A DNA stretch of 64,000 bases from Actinomadura craniellae (GCF_003289645.1 NZ_QLYX01000007.1:186001-250000), one strand, 5' to 3'. Positions 16,856 to 25,377 are shown, numbered from the stretch's first letter. Notes: a model not told the origin generated them from the letters alone. Translations and numbers: made by a program.

Positions 16856-18459
16856 GCGACACGGCGCGGGAGGACAAGCTCGGGCTCGACCCCCGGCTGG
16901 TGGACCGGGCCCGGAGACTGGCCGCCCGCGCCGCCGAGCCGGTCATCGAACTGGCCCGCACCCACACCACCGTCTCGGTGGAGCGGGCGCTGCTGCGCCT
17001 GACGGGCCTGCACGGCGCGGACGCCGGGGGCACCCCGTGGGCCAACGTGATCACCGACGCGGTCGCCGCGCAGGTCGGGCTGGAGCACGGGGTCGCGCTT
17101 CCGGTGTGGGACGCGCTGCGCGCCGGCGGCCACCGTGACCTGGAGTCGCTGGCCCGGGAGGTCGCCCGGGGCGGCGTCTCCTTCCGGCTGCCCACCGGGG
17201 CGGACGCCGGCACCGCCCGGGCCGCCGCCGGCGCGGCCGCCCGCGCCGGGATCGCCCGCATCGACCGGCGCCGCGCCGAACGCGACCGGCTACTGCGCGA
17301 GATCGGCGACCCGCCGCAACCGTGGATCTACCTCATCGTCGCCACCGGCGACATCCACGAGGACATCCCGCAGGCGCAGGCCGCCGCCCGGGAGGGCGCC
17401 GACGTGATCGCGGTGATCCGCTCGACCGGGCAGTCGCTGCTGGACTACGTGCCCGAGGGCGCCACCCGCGAGGGGTACGCCGGCACGTACGCCACCCAGG
17501 AGAACTTCCGGCTGATGCGCGCCGCCCTGGACGACACCTCCCGCGAGCTGGGCCGGTACGTGCGGCTGACCAACTACGCCTCCGGGCTGTGCATGCCCGA
17601 GATCGCGGTCCTGGCCGGGCTGGAACGGCTCGACATGATGCTCAACGACTGCATGTACGGGATCATCTTCCGCGACATCAACCCCCGGCGCACCTTCATC
17701 GACCAGCGGTTCTCCCGGCAGATCCACGCCCGCGCCGGGATCGTGATCAACACCGGCGAGGACAACTACCTGACCACGGCCGACGCGGTCGACGCCGCGC
17801 ACACCGTGATCGTCAGCCAGCTCCTCAACGAGCGGTTCGGCCACGAGGCGGGCCTGGCCGACGGCCAGCTCGGGCTGGGCCACGCCTTCGAGATCGACCC
17901 GTCCCTGCCCGACTCGTTCCGGCTGGAGCTGGCACACGCCCAACTGGTGCGGGAGCTGTTCCCGGCCGCGCCGCTGAAGTACATGCCGCCCACCAAGCAC
18001 ATGACCGGCAACATCTTCGCCGGCTACCTGCTGGACGCCTTCTTCCACCTGGCCGGGGTGATGACCGACCAGTCGATCATCTTGATCGGGATGATGACCG
18101 AGGGCATCCACACCCCCTGGCTCTCGGACCGGGACCTGGCCCTGGAGAACGTCCGCTACGTGCGCACGGCATGCGGCCGGCTGGCCGAGGACTTCGTGCC
18201 CCGGCCCGGCGGGTTCGTCGCCGAGCGGGCCCGCCGGGTGCTGGCCGAGTCGGTGGAGTTGCTGGAGCGGGTCGAGGCCGACGGGCTGCTGCCGGCGATC
18301 GCCGACGGCACCTTCGGGGTGACCCGCCGCCCGCCGGACGGCGGCAAGGGCCTGGCGGGGGTGGTCGCCCGGGCTCCCGGGTACTGCAACCCCGCCACCG
18401 AGATCCTCGACACCGAGGACCCGCACGGCAGCAGGGACATGGCGGAGGTGCCCGCATGA
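16852..18459 (+). CDS. kamD: Beta-lysine/D-lysine 5,6-aminomutase, alpha subunit
   Basis: The large TIM-barrel subunit (535 residues, near the usual 515-520) of the adenosylcobalamin- and PLP-dependent mutase that moves the terminal amino group of beta-lysine or D-lysine from C6 to C5. Recognisable stretches are WIYLIVATGDIHEDIPQAQ, GADVIAVIRSTGQSLLDYVP, YASGLCMPEIAVLAG and KYMPPTKHMTGNIF. The active enzyme is a complex with KamE, whose ATG overlaps the TGA of this gene. The upstream ATGA overlap with the DUF2252 gene sets the start. No cobalamin riboswitch was recognised in the operon leader. Confidence 0.92.
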   Translation: MSDTAREDKLGLDPRLVDRARRLAARAAEPVIELARTHTTVSVERALLRLTGLHGADAGGTPWANVITDAVAAQVGLEHGVALPVWDALRAGGHRDLESLAREVARGGVSFRLPTGADAGTARAAAGAAARAGIARIDRRRAERDRLLREIGDPPQPWIYLIVATGDIHEDIPQAQAAAREGADVIAVIRSTGQSLLDYVPEGATREGYAGTYATQENFRLMRAALDDTSRELGRYVRLTNYASGLCMPEIAVLAGLERLDMMLNDCMYGIIFRDINPRRTFIDQRFSRQIHARAGIVINTGEDNYLTTADAVDAAHTVIVSQLLNERFGHEAGLADGQLGLGHAFEIDPSLPDSFRLELAHAQLVRELFPAAPLKYMPPTKHMTGNIFAGYLLDAFFHLAGVMTDQSIILIGMMTEGIHTPWLSDRDLALENVRYVRTACGRLAEDFVPRPGGFVAERARRVLAESVELLERVEADGLLPAIADGTFGVTRRPPDGGKGLAGVVARAPGYCNPATEILDTEDPHGSRDMAEVPA

Positions 18460-19262
18460 CCACGGCCGAACCCACCCGGTACGCGCCTCCCGCGCAGGCC
18501 GACACCCGGCAGGTGATCCGCCCCTACGGGGACACCACCGGGGACGGCATGGTGCAGGTGTCGTTCACCCTTCCGGTGCCCGCCGGCGCCCGAGCCGAGG
18601 CCGCGGCGCTGTCGCTGGCCGGGCAGATGGGCCTGGACCCGGCCAGCGTGGTGCACGTCAAGCCGATGGGCCCCGACTTCACCTTCTTCATCGTCTACGG
18701 CCGGGTCCGGCACCTGATCGACTACGCCGCGATCGAGGCGCCCGAGGGGCGGGAGTACCCGCTGCTGTCGGCGACGGAGGCGAACCAGGTGATCCGCGCC
18801 GGGCTGGGCCGCCCGCTGGTGGTCGTGGGCGCCTGCATCGGCACCGACGCGCACACCGTCGGCATCGACGCGATCCTCAACGTCAAGGGGTTCGCGGGGG
18901 AGAAGGGCCTGGAGTACTACCGGGAGCTGCGGGTGGTGAACATGGGCGCCCAGGTGGCGGTGGCGGAGCTGGTGGAGCGGGCCAAGGCCGAGAACGCCGA
19001 CGCGGTGCTGGTCTCCCAGGTGGTGACCCAGCGCAACGCGCACCTGCACAACGCCAAGCAGATGGCGGCGGCGTTCCACGCCGAGTACCCGACCGCGGTG
19101 GCGGCGGGGATGGGCCGCCCGCTGCTGGTGGTGGGCGGGCCGCGGTTCGACACCGTGACCGCCGCCGATCTGGGGGTGGACCGGATCTTCGGCCGGGGCA
19201 CCACCCCTGCCGAGGTGGCCTCCTACCTGGTGCACGCCCTGCTGCCCGGAGCCGGCCGGTGA
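18456..19262 (+). CDS. kamE: Beta-lysine/D-lysine 5,6-aminomutase, beta subunit
   Basis: The small subunit (268 residues), with the cobalamin-binding Rossmann domain. DAHTVG at 131-136 is the DxHxxG base-off B12 motif, with His133 as the lower ligand to cobalt. Lys144 in LNVKG is the residue expected to hold PLP; both positions coincide with His133 and Lys144 of the clostridial enzyme. Residues 1-100 form the dimerisation/PLP-contact region. The ATG overlaps the kamD stop and the stop overlaps the GTG of kal, so all three are translationally coupled. Confidence 0.92.
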   Translation: MTTAEPTRYAPPAQADTRQVIRPYGDTTGDGMVQVSFTLPVPAGARAEAAALSLAGQMGLDPASVVHVKPMGPDFTFFIVYGRVRHLIDYAAIEAPEGREYPLLSATEANQVIRAGLGRPLVVVGACIGTDAHTVGIDAILNVKGFAGEKGLEYYRELRVVNMGAQVAVAELVERAKAENADAVLVSQVVTQRNAHLHNAKQMAAAFHAEYPTAVAAGMGRPLLVVGGPRFDTVTAADLGVDRIFGRGTTPAEVASYLVHALLPGAGR

Positions 19263-19678
19263 GCGCCGATCCGCGGGTCGGGCTGGCCGTCACCCACCGG
19301 CGCTACGTTCCGCACGGCCACGCCCACTACGGCGGCTCGCTGGTGGACGGCGCCTACGTGCTGGGGCTGTTCGGTGACGTCGCCACCGAGGTGTGCGTCC
19401 GCACCGATGCCGACGAGGGATTGTTCGCCGGGTACCGGGAGGTGCGGTTCCACGCCCCGGTGCGCGCCGGCGACGTACTGGAGGCGACGGCGACGGTGGC
19501 CGAGGTGGGGCGGCGCAGCCGGACGCTGGCGTTCGAGGCCCGGGTGGTGTGCCGGGCCCGGCCGGATCTCGGCCCGTCCGCCGCCGAGGTGCTGGCGGAG
19601 CCGGTGGTGGTCGTCACGGCCACCGGGACCGTGGTGGTCCCCCAGCGAACCTCCGGCGAACCCACGCCCTCGCCCTGA
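19259..19678 (+). CDS. kal: 3-aminobutyryl-CoA ammonia-lyase (hotdog fold)
   Basis: A 139-residue single-domain hotdog protein expected to eliminate ammonia from 3-aminobutyryl-CoA to give crotonyl-CoA, the last nitrogen-releasing step of lysine fermentation. Features are HAHYGGSLVDGAYVLGLFGDVATEV and YREVRFHAPVRAGDVLEATATV, as in Kal of Clostridium and Fusobacterium. The clostridial protein is about 125-130 residues. GTG at 19259 overlaps the kamE stop (GTGA). A general acyl-CoA hotdog hydratase or thioesterase is the alternative, but the operon makes Kal much more likely. It is the last gene of the operon; no terminator hairpin is obvious directly after it. Confidence 0.85.
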   Translation: MSADPRVGLAVTHRRYVPHGHAHYGGSLVDGAYVLGLFGDVATEVCVRTDADEGLFAGYREVRFHAPVRAGDVLEATATVAEVGRRSRTLAFEARVVCRARPDLGPSAAEVLAEPVVVVTATGTVVVPQRTSGEPTPSP

Positions 19679-19768
19679 CCTGCACGCCCCCACGCAAGGT
19701 GAGGCCATTATGGCGGTGAGCTGCATGAACACCGGTCATAGGGGAGATGTCCGGAAGGTTCAGGCGGG

Positions 19769-19796
19769 TTGACAACCTTTCGGAACTCGGTAGGTT
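19769..19796 (+). promoter_or_regulatory. Housekeeping promoter TTGACA-16-TAGGTT
   Basis: A perfect -35 hexamer (TTGACA) is 16 bases from TAGGTT. Transcription would start near 19803 and run through the nested hairpin into lnt, or stop early to give a small RNA. Confidence 0.6.
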
Positions 19797-19994
19797 TGCT
19801 CCAGTCCAGCAGAGGACTCTCCGGCAGACCGCCCACGGCCGCGCCTCAAGCCAGGGGCGCGGACGGCGACACCGGGCGCGCGAGCGGCACCGCAGCCCCC
19901 GGCGGCGACGATGATCACGCGATCACTATGGACGGCCCGCCTCGAGGCGGTGCGCCCGGACGGCGGCCTGGCCGGTCGGGGGTTGGACCCGGGC

Positions 19995-20076
19995 AGGGCC
20001 CGGACATCCAGTAGACAACGGAGCCCCGTCCCCACCGCCTGTGGGGCGACTCCGGCCCGACGGATGTCCGGGCCCT
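19995..20076 (+). other. Three-tier RNA hairpin upstream of lnt
   Basis: The outer stem is a perfect 15-bp pair (19995-20009 with 20062-20076, core GGGCCCGGACATCC). Inside it CGGAG at 20019 pairs with CTCCG at 20050, and CCCCAC at 20030 pairs with GTGGGG at 20041. All three are nested and in order. There is no T-tract after it. It could be a structured 5' leader element or a small RNA. Confidence 0.4.
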
Positions 20077-20197
20077 CCACCGTCACCGGCACCCTGGCGC
20101 GCGACCGCCGGGTCGCCGTGCCCGCGCGAGGACGGTACCGTTCCGGCCAGCGGCGGCCACCCCGGGCCGCGCGATGGCCCATGGAGAGGGAGCGGCG

Positions 20198-21772
20198 GTG
20201 ACGCAGCAGGCCCTGGCCGGCCGGGAACGGCCCGACCCCCCCACGCCCCGGTACCCGGCGTGGGTGCGCGGCGGCCGGGCGCGCGCCGCCGCGGCGGTCG
20301 CCGCGGGACCGGTGATGTCCGCGGCGCTACCGCCCTGGGACCTGTGGCCGCTGACCCTCGTGGGCGTGGCGCTGCTCGCCCTCGCACTGCACGGGACGCG
20401 CGCGCGGACCGGGGCCTGGCTGGGCCTGCTGTGCGGGGCGGCGTTCTTCCTGCCGTCCCTGCACGGGATCGCGCAGATCGGCCCGGACGCGTGGGTGCTG
20501 CTCAGCCTGGTCCAGGCCCTCTACTTCGCCCCGATGGGCGCCGGGATCGCGCTGGCCTCCCGGCTGCCGGCCTGGCCCGTGTGGACCGCGGCGCTGTGGA
20601 CGGCCCAGGAACTGGTCCGGGGCCGGGTCCCGTTCGGCGGGTTCCCCTGGGCGCGGCTGGCGTTCGCGCAGACCGACTCGCCGCTGACCCCCTACGCCGC
20701 GCTCGGCGGCGCCCCGCTGGTGACCTTCGTGGTCGCGCTGTGCGGCGCGCTGCTCGCCCTGGCGGTGCTGCGTGCCCGCGCGCCCGGCGGGGCCCGGACG
20801 GCCGGTCTCGCGGTCGCCGCGGTGGCGGCCGTCACCGCGGCCGGGCTGGCGATCCCGGTCCCCACCGCCGGCCGGCCGGTCACCGTGGCGGTGATCCAGG
20901 GCAACGTGCCCCGGCTCGGGCTCGACTTCAACAGCCAGCGGCAGGCCGTGCTGGACAACCACGTCGCCCGCACCCACGAGCTGGCCGCCCGGATCCGGGC
21001 CGGCGCCGTCCCCCGGCCCGAACTGGTGGTGTGGCCGGAGAACTCCAGCGACCTGGACCCCTACACCGACCCGACCGCCCGGGCGCTGATCGACGGGGCC
21101 GTCCGGGCCGTCGGGGTGCCGGTCCTGGTCGGCGCGGTGGTCGACGCCGCCGACCCCGACCACGTGGAGAACCGCGGGATCGTCTGGGACCCGCACACCG
21201 GCCCGGGCGAGTACTACGTCAAGCGGCATCCGGTGCCGTTCGGTGAGTACCTGCCGTTCCGCGATGCGCTGACCAGGCTGATCACCCGGTTCGAGCGCAT
21301 CCCGCGTGACTTCGCACGGGGGGCCCGGCCCGGGCTGCTGCGGCTCGGCCCGGTCACGGCCGGCGACGTGATCTGCTTCGAGGTGGCCTACGACGGCGTC
21401 GTGCGCGACGTCGCCTCGGCCGATCTGCTGGTCGTGCAGACCAACAACGCCACCTACGGGCGCACCGGGATGCCGGCGCAGCAGCTGGCGATGTCCCGGC
21501 TGCGGGCGGTCGAGCACGGCCGTACGATCCTGGTGGCGGCCACCAGCGGTATCAGCGCCATCGTGGCCCCGGACGGGCGGATGATCGACAAGTCCGGTGA
21601 GTTCGTCCCGGACATCCAGGTGGCCCGCGTGCAGGCGCGGACCTCGCGTACGATTGCGGACCGGGTGGGCGCGTTCCCAGAGTGGGTGCTGGCGCTGCTG
21701 GGCCTTGCGGCCGTGGCGGTGGCGGCGCGGCGAGGGGCCGGTGGAACCGGCCGAGAGGACGAGGAGGCCTGA
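20198..21772 (+). CDS. lnt: Apolipoprotein N-acyltransferase
   Basis: A 524-residue membrane enzyme that adds the third acyl chain to the N-terminal Cys of lipoproteins. Hydrophobic helices occupy about 30-215; the nitrilase-like catalytic domain follows ([12 protein letters not shown] onward) with the Glu of VVWPENSSD, the Lys of [18 protein letters not shown] and the Cys of [11 protein letters not shown] forming the triad, and a final anchoring helix near 500. GTG at 20198 has GAGAGGGAG upstream; an ATG eight codons earlier at 20174 is less well placed. Six bases separate it from the glycosyltransferase gene, an order that in mycobacteria is fused into the two-domain Ppm1. Confidence 0.92.
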   Translation: MTQQALAGRERPDPPTPRYPAWVRGGRARAAAAVAAGPVMSAALPPWDLWPLTLVGVALLALALHGTRARTGAWLGLLCGAAFFLPSLHGIAQIGPDAWVLLSLVQALYFAPMGAGIALASRLPAWPVWTAALWTAQELVRGRVPFGGFPWARLAFAQTDSPLTPYAALGGAPLVTFVVALCGALLALAVLRARAPGGARTAGLAVAAVAAVTAAGLAIPVPTAGRPVTVAVIQGNVPRLGLDFNSQRQAVLDNHVARTHELAARIRAGAVPRPELVVWPENSSDLDPYTDPTARALIDGAVRAVGVPVLVGAVVDAADPDHVENRGIVWDPHTGPGEYYVKRHPVPFGEYLPFRDALTRLITRFERIPRDFARGARPGLLRLGPVTAGDVICFEVAYDGVVRDVASADLLVVQTNNATYGRTGMPAQQLAMSRLRAVEHGRTILVAATSGISAIVAPDGRMIDKSGEFVPDIQVARVQARTSRTIADRVGAFPEWVLALLGLAAVAVAARRGAGGTGREDEEA

Positions 21773-21777
21773 CCCCT

Positions 21778-22521
21778 ATGGAGATCCCAGGCGACATCGG
21801 CCGGGTTCTTGTGATCATTCCGACCTACAACGAACGGGAGAACGTCGAGGCGATCGTCGGCCGGGTACGGGCTGCCGCGCCGTCCGTGGACGTCCTGGTC
21901 GTCGACGACAACAGCCCCGACGGCACGGGTGACCTGGCCGACGCGCTGGCCGCCGCCGACGACCAGGTCGACGTGCTGCACCGGACCGCCAAGGACGGCC
22001 TGGGCGCCGCCTACATCGCCGGGTTCCGGTGGGCGTTCGACCGCGGCTACGACGTCATGGTCGAGATGGACGCCGACGGGTCGCACCAGCCGGAGGAGCT
22101 GCACCGGCTGCTGACGGCGTTGCGCGACGCCGACCTGGTGATCGGGGCCCGCTGGATACCCGGTGGCGAGGTGCGCAACTGGCCGCGCTCGCGCGAGGCG
22201 CTCTCGCGTGGCGCCAACACCTACGCCCGGGTGCTGCTGGGCATCCCGCTGCACGACGCCACCGCCGGCTACCGCGCCTACCGTGCCACCACCCTGGAGA
22301 AGATCGGCCTGGAGGAGGTCGACTCGCGGGGGTACTGCTTCCAGATCGACCTGGCGCTGCGCGCGGTCCGGCACGGGCTGCGGGTGGTGGAGGTGCCGAT
22401 CACTTTCGTGGAGCGGGTCCACGGCGTGAGCAAGATGAGCCGCGACGTCATGGCCGAGGCGTTCCTGCGGGTCGCGCAGTGGGGCGTCGCGGGCCGGGTC
22501 GACCGCCTGCGCAAGCGCTGA
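21778..22521 (+). CDS. Polyprenol monophosphomannose synthase
   Basis: A 247-residue family 2 glycosyltransferase that transfers mannose from GDP-mannose to polyprenyl phosphate, supplying mannose for lipoglycans and protein O-mannosylation. Nucleotide-sugar motifs are present: [27 protein letters not shown] and [15 protein letters not shown]. It has no C-terminal membrane helices, like the catalytic domain of mycobacterial Ppm1, so it probably relies on the neighbouring Lnt or the membrane surface. ATG at 21778 lies five bases after the lnt stop, indicating coupling. Confidence 0.9.
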   Translation: MEIPGDIGRVLVIIPTYNERENVEAIVGRVRAAAPSVDVLVVDDNSPDGTGDLADALAAADDQVDVLHRTAKDGLGAAYIAGFRWAFDRGYDVMVEMDADGSHQPEELHRLLTALRDADLVIGARWIPGGEVRNWPRSREALSRGANTYARVLLGIPLHDATAGYRAYRATTLEKIGLEEVDSRGYCFQIDLALRAVRHGLRVVEVPITFVERVHGVSKMSRDVMAEAFLRVAQWGVAGRVDRLRKR

Positions 22522-22621
22522 ATCGCCCGGGGAGGGAAACGATCCGCGGGGCCGGCGCGTTGGCCCGATGAGAGCCATGCGAGGCGGTGGGAAACCGCCT
22601 TCCGCGGACGAAGATGGAGCC

Positions 22622-23104
22622 ATGCTGCCGCTCGTGCTGTTCCTGGCGTTCCTGCTGATGCCGGTCGCCGAGATTTATGTGATCATCCAGGTCGGTACGG
22701 TCATCGGGGCCTGGCCGACCGTGGGGCTGCTGCTGGTCGAGAGCCTGCTGGGCGCGGTGATCATGCGGCGTGAGGGGCGCCGTGCCTGGCGGGAGTTGCA
22801 GCGCACCTTCGGGCGGGGTGAGATGCCCGACCGGGAACTCGCTGATGCCGCGCTGGTGCTCACCGGCGGGGTCCTGCTGCTGACCCCCGGGTTCATCACC
22901 GACGTCCTGGGGTTCCTGTTCGTGCTGCCGTTCACCCGGCCGCTGGTGCGCCGGGCGCTGGTGGCGTACGCGGCGCGCCGGGTGCGGCTCGCGGTGAGCC
23001 GGCCCGGCCCGCGGCCGAACGCCGGGCCGAACGTCGGGCCGGCGGCGGGCGATGCCCCGGGGCCGGTGGTCCGGGGCGAGGTGATCCGGGAGGACCGGCC
23101 CTGA
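22622..23104 (+). CDS. fxsA: FxsA family membrane protein
   Basis: A 160-residue FxsA-type integral membrane protein. Helices lie at about 2-22 (LPLVLFLAFLLMPVAEIYVII) and 28-47 and 75-105 (LTGGVLLLTPGFITDVLGFLFVLP); the TPGFITDVLG segment is diagnostic. The Pro/Arg-rich tail (125-160) is cytoplasmic. In E. coli FxsA modulates exclusion of phage T7; in actinobacteria its role is unknown. The ATG at 22622 was chosen over an upstream one at 22568 because homology begins there. It is about 100 bases after the mannosyltransferase gene. Confidence 0.85.
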   Translation: MLPLVLFLAFLLMPVAEIYVIIQVGTVIGAWPTVGLLLVESLLGAVIMRREGRRAWRELQRTFGRGEMPDRELADAALVLTGGVLLLTPGFITDVLGFLFVLPFTRPLVRRALVAYAARRVRLAVSRPGPRPNAGPNVGPAAGDAPGPVVRGEVIREDRP

Positions 23105-23125
23105 GGAACCTCTGAGGAACGTTGC

Positions 23126-23157
23126 GGGGCCCGCACCGCGGGTGCGGTGCAGGCCCC
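23126..23157. terminator. Terminator between fxsA and rbpA
   Basis: GGGGCC-CGCACC pairs with GGTGCG and GGCCCC around a three-base loop, with a five-base bulge on one side. It lies between the convergent stops of fxsA and rbpA and can serve both. Confidence 0.65.
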
Positions 23158-23184
23158 GGAGTTCGTCGGTCGGGGTTCAGCGGG

Positions 23185-23529
23185 TCATGCGGTCTTGCGG
23201 CGCTGGGCGCGTAGGATCGCCAGCCGCTCGGCCAGGACCTCCTCCAGATCCTCGATCGTGCGGCGCTCCATCAGCATGTCCCAATGGGTGCGCGGCGGCT
23301 TGCCCTTCTTGGGCTGGGGCAGTTCGCCGTCCACCCGCAGGGCGGTGACGCCACAGTTGCGGCATTCCCAGGTCATCGGCACCTCGGCCTCGGCGGCGAG
23401 CGTCACGGTGAACCGGTGGCCCTTCGTACAGGTGTAATCGATCTCCTGTCGGGGAGCCAGATCAGTATTGCGATCGTTCTCGTAGCTCGTCGCTCCGAGT
23501 CGGGTGCCGCGAAGTGCGCGCTCGGCCAT
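23185..23529 (-). CDS. rbpA: RNA polymerase-binding protein RbpA
   Basis: A 114-residue actinobacterial transcription factor that binds the group 1 sigma factor and RNA polymerase and stabilises open complexes. The N-terminal tail (MAERALRGTRLGATSYEND), the central zinc-ribbon-like core (YTCTKGHRF, WECRNCG) and the C-terminal sigma-interaction helix (RRTIEDLEEVLAERLAILRAQR) are all present. ATG at 23529 has GGGAGG nine bases upstream; a longer reading to 23571 adds unconserved residues. A SigR-type promoter lies just upstream. Confidence 0.95.
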   Translation of the reverse strand: MAERALRGTRLGATSYENDRNTDLAPRQEIDYTCTKGHRFTVTLAAEAEVPMTWECRNCGVTALRVDGELPQPKKGKPPRTHWDMLMERRTIEDLEEVLAERLAILRAQRRKTA

Positions 23530-23569
23530 CGTCACGTGCCTCCCACAGGCTTGCGGTCTTGTCAACGCC

Positions 23570-23596
23570 AACGCTGGATACCGTCACAAGATTCCC
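23570..23596 (-). promoter_or_regulatory. SigR-type promoter of rbpA
   Basis: On the minus strand GGGAAT is followed after exactly 18 bases by GTT, the Streptomyces SigR consensus. The start would be about 33 bases before the rbpA ATG. In Streptomyces coelicolor rbpA is a known SigR target, so the site is biologically expected. Confidence 0.6.
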
Positions 23597-23656
23597 GGCC
23601 GGGGACGGATCCAACCCTGTCGTTTCCACGCGGGGGGCCGAAGTTTCGACGATGGG

Positions 23657-24337
23657 TCAGGTATCTCCGACTCGGTCGGTGCTGTCGACGACGTGATCGA
23701 CGAGGCCGTAGTCGCGGGCCTCCTCGGCGGTGAACCAGCGGTCGCGGTCGGAGTCTGCCTTGATCCGTTCCAGCGGCTGCCCGGTGTGCTGGGCGGTGCG
23801 TTCGGCCAGGATCTGCTTGAGGTAGAGCGCCTGCTCGATCTGGATCTTGATGTCGGAGGCGGTGCCGCCGATACCGCCCGAGGGCTGGTGCATCATCACC
23901 CGGGCGTGCCGTAGCGCGTACCGCTTGCCGGGGGTGCCGGCGCACAGCAGCGACTGGCCCATCGAGGCGGCCAGGCCGAGCGCGACGGTGGCGACGTCGT
24001 TGGGCAGGTACTGCATGACGTCGTAGATCGCCATTCCGGCGTCGACGGACCCGCCGGGGGAGTTGATGTAGAGGGTGACGTCGCGGTGGCCGTCCTGGGC
24101 CGACAGCAGCAGGAGTTGGCCGCAGATCCGGTTGGCGAGGGCGTCGTCGATCTCCGCGCCGAGGAAGACGATGCGTTGGGCCAGTAGCCGCTGGTCGAGG
24201 GCGTCCTGCTGGAGCCGGGGCAGGGTGTCGACCTCGGCCCGGAGGCGGGGCGCGTGGGTGCCGGGAGGCGCGGGACGGGCGTCCGGGCGGGCCGGCAGGT
24301 GTTCGGGGTGCGTCCCGGGATACATCGCGGAATACAT
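23657..24337 (-). CDS. clpP: ATP-dependent Clp protease proteolytic subunit (accessory type)
   Basis: A 226-residue ClpP with a complete triad: Ser125 in GLAASMGQSLL, His150 in MMHQPSGG and Asp199 in SDRDRW. It forms the barrel that degrades proteins fed by Clp ATPases. A 35-40 residue Pro-rich N-terminal extension precedes the core. It stands alone rather than as a clpP1P2 pair, which suggests an accessory paralogue like ClpP3-type proteins. ATG at 24337 lies nine bases from a perfect operator palindrome shared with a divergent antitoxin-type gene, so regulation by that protein is likely. No clp ATPase gene is in the window. Confidence 0.9.
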   Translation of the reverse strand: MYSAMYPGTHPEHLPARPDARPAPPGTHAPRLRAEVDTLPRLQQDALDQRLLAQRIVFLGAEIDDALANRICGQLLLLSAQDGHRDVTLYINSPGGSVDAGMAIYDVMQYLPNDVATVALGLAASMGQSLLCAGTPGKRYALRHARVMMHQPSGGIGGTASDIKIQIEQALYLKQILAERTAQHTGQPLERIKADSDRDRWFTAEEARDYGLVDHVVDSTDRVGDT

Positions 24338-24346
24338 ACGACCTCG

Positions 24347-24378
24347 ATTCTGTACAAAACTCGAATAATGTACAGAAT
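24347..24378. promoter_or_regulatory. Perfect operator palindrome between clpP and phd-like gene
   Basis: ATTCTGTACA and TGTACAGAAT form exact 10-base inverted arms separated by 12 bases. The right arm abuts a TACAAT -10 box (24381-24386) of the antitoxin-type gene and the left arm lies just before clpP. A dimeric regulator, most simply the Phd-type protein itself, could repress both. Confidence 0.65.
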
Positions 24379-24392
24379 GCTACAATGATGGG

Positions 24393-24686
24393 GTGACGCG
24401 CAACGTTCCGGTGACCGAGGCCCGCAAGGATCTGGCGGAGCTGGTGAACCAGGTCGCCTACCAGGGGGAGCGCGTGGTGCTCACCCGGCACGGCAAGGCC
24501 ATGGCCGCGATCGTCTCCGCGGCGGACCTGGAACTGCTCGAACGGTTGCTGGCGGAGCGGATCGACCTCACCCAGGCCGGCGCCGGCCGGCCGGTCCCCG
24601 CGGCGGAGACCGAGCCGCGCCCGCTGCGCATCGCGGCCGAGCACCGCCCGCCGGGCCCACCCCGCCCGCCCGGGTTCGGCCGCTGA
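24393..24686 (+). CDS. Phd/YefM-type antitoxin-like protein
   Basis: A 97-residue protein whose first 60 residues match the Phd/YefM DNA-binding fold (VTEARKDLAELVNQVAYQGERVVLTRHGKAMAAIVSAADLELLERLL). The C-terminal 35 residues are Pro/Arg-rich and lack a recognisable toxin-neutralising helix. GTG at 24393 follows TACAAT by six bases, so the mRNA is probably leaderless. No toxin gene follows: the next gene is on the other strand. It may therefore be a repressor of the divergent clpP rather than part of a working toxin-antitoxin pair. Confidence 0.75.
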   Translation: MTRNVPVTEARKDLAELVNQVAYQGERVVLTRHGKAMAAIVSAADLELLERLLAERIDLTQAGAGRPVPAAETEPRPLRIAAEHRPPGPPRPPGFGR

Positions 24687-24702
24687 CCTTCCCGGCCCCG
24701 CC

Positions 24703-25377
24703 TCAGGCCGTGGACAGGTTCCGCTTGGCGATGCGGCTGAGCTCGTCGGCGAGGACCTCCGCCTGCCCGGCGGCGATGCCGTCCAGCGCGGCCGCGGCGA
24801 CCAGCGCCGGGTCGGTTTTGCGTTCCGGAGGGATGTAGGAGGCCATGTCGGTGTCCATGTAGCCGACGTGCAGGGCGGTCACGCGGATGCCCCGGGCGCC
24901 CAACTGCTGCCGGATCACGTCGGTCATCGCCCAGGCCGCGGCCTTGGTGGCGCAGTAGGCCCCGTACTCGGGCACGTGCAGCCACGAGAGCACGGACAGC
25001 ACGTTGAGGATCGCGCCACCGCCGTTGGCCTCGATGACCGGCGCGAACGCGCGCGTCACGTCGAGGGTGCCGAAGTAACCGGTCTCCATCTCCAGACGGA
25101 TCATGTCGGTCGCGCCGCCGATCAGCGGTGTGCGGGTGGAGACGCCCGCGTTGTTGATCAGCAGGGTCGCGTCGGTCGCCAGCCGGGCGGCGCCCGCCAC
25201 CGATTCCGGGTCGGTGACGTCGAGTTGCAGCGGCACGGCGCCGGGCACGTCGATCGTCCCGGGGTCACGGGCGGCGGCGTACACCTTCGCGCCGCGCTCG
25301 AGCAGTTGCACGACGAGGTTGCGGCCGAGCCCGCGGTTGCCGCCGGTCACCACGGCCACGGAGCTCTCGATCTTCAT
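24703..25377 (-). CDS. Short-chain dehydrogenase/reductase
   Basis: A 224-residue NAD(P)-dependent oxidoreductase of the classical SDR family. The cofactor motif TGGNRGLG is at about 11-18, LLINNAG near 72-78, the catalytic Ser in VLSVLSW and the YCATK Tyr/Lys pair near 142-146. The substrate cannot be inferred. ATG at 25377 has AAGGGGA upstream. It is 169 bases from the tetR stop on the same strand, so it could be read from the tetR promoter or its own. Oxidoreductases of this kind are often targets of the adjacent TetR regulator. Confidence 0.85.
   Translation of the reverse strand: MKIESSVAVVTGGNRGLGRNLVVQLLERGAKVYAAARDPGTIDVPGAVPLQLDVTDPESVAGAARLATDATLLINNAGVSTRTPLIGGATDMIRLEMETGYFGTLDVTRAFAPVIEANGGGAILNVLSVLSWLHVPEYGAYCATKAAAWAMTDVIRQQLGARGIRVTALHVGYMDTDMASYIPPERKTDPALVAAAALDGIAAGQAEVLADELSRIAKRNLSTA

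Larger units (their letters stand above)
19679..20197 (+). other. 520-base non-coding leader region before lnt
   Basis: No convincing gene lies here. The region holds a sigma-A-like promoter at 19769-19796 and a nested hairpin at 19995-20076, and otherwise GC-rich sequence whose open frames look random (Pro/Arg/Gly-rich). A 28-codon frame at 19928 has no recognisable start signal. If the promoter serves lnt, the leader would be about 395 bases. Confidence 0.5.

Noticed and set aside
19928-20014. A 28-codon frame in the lnt leader
   Set aside because: It is Gly/Pro/Arg-rich with no convincing ribosome site and no recognisable relative.
24393-24686. Complete toxin-antitoxin pair
   Set aside because: Only the antitoxin-type gene is present; the 16 bases after it lead directly into a convergent SDR gene.
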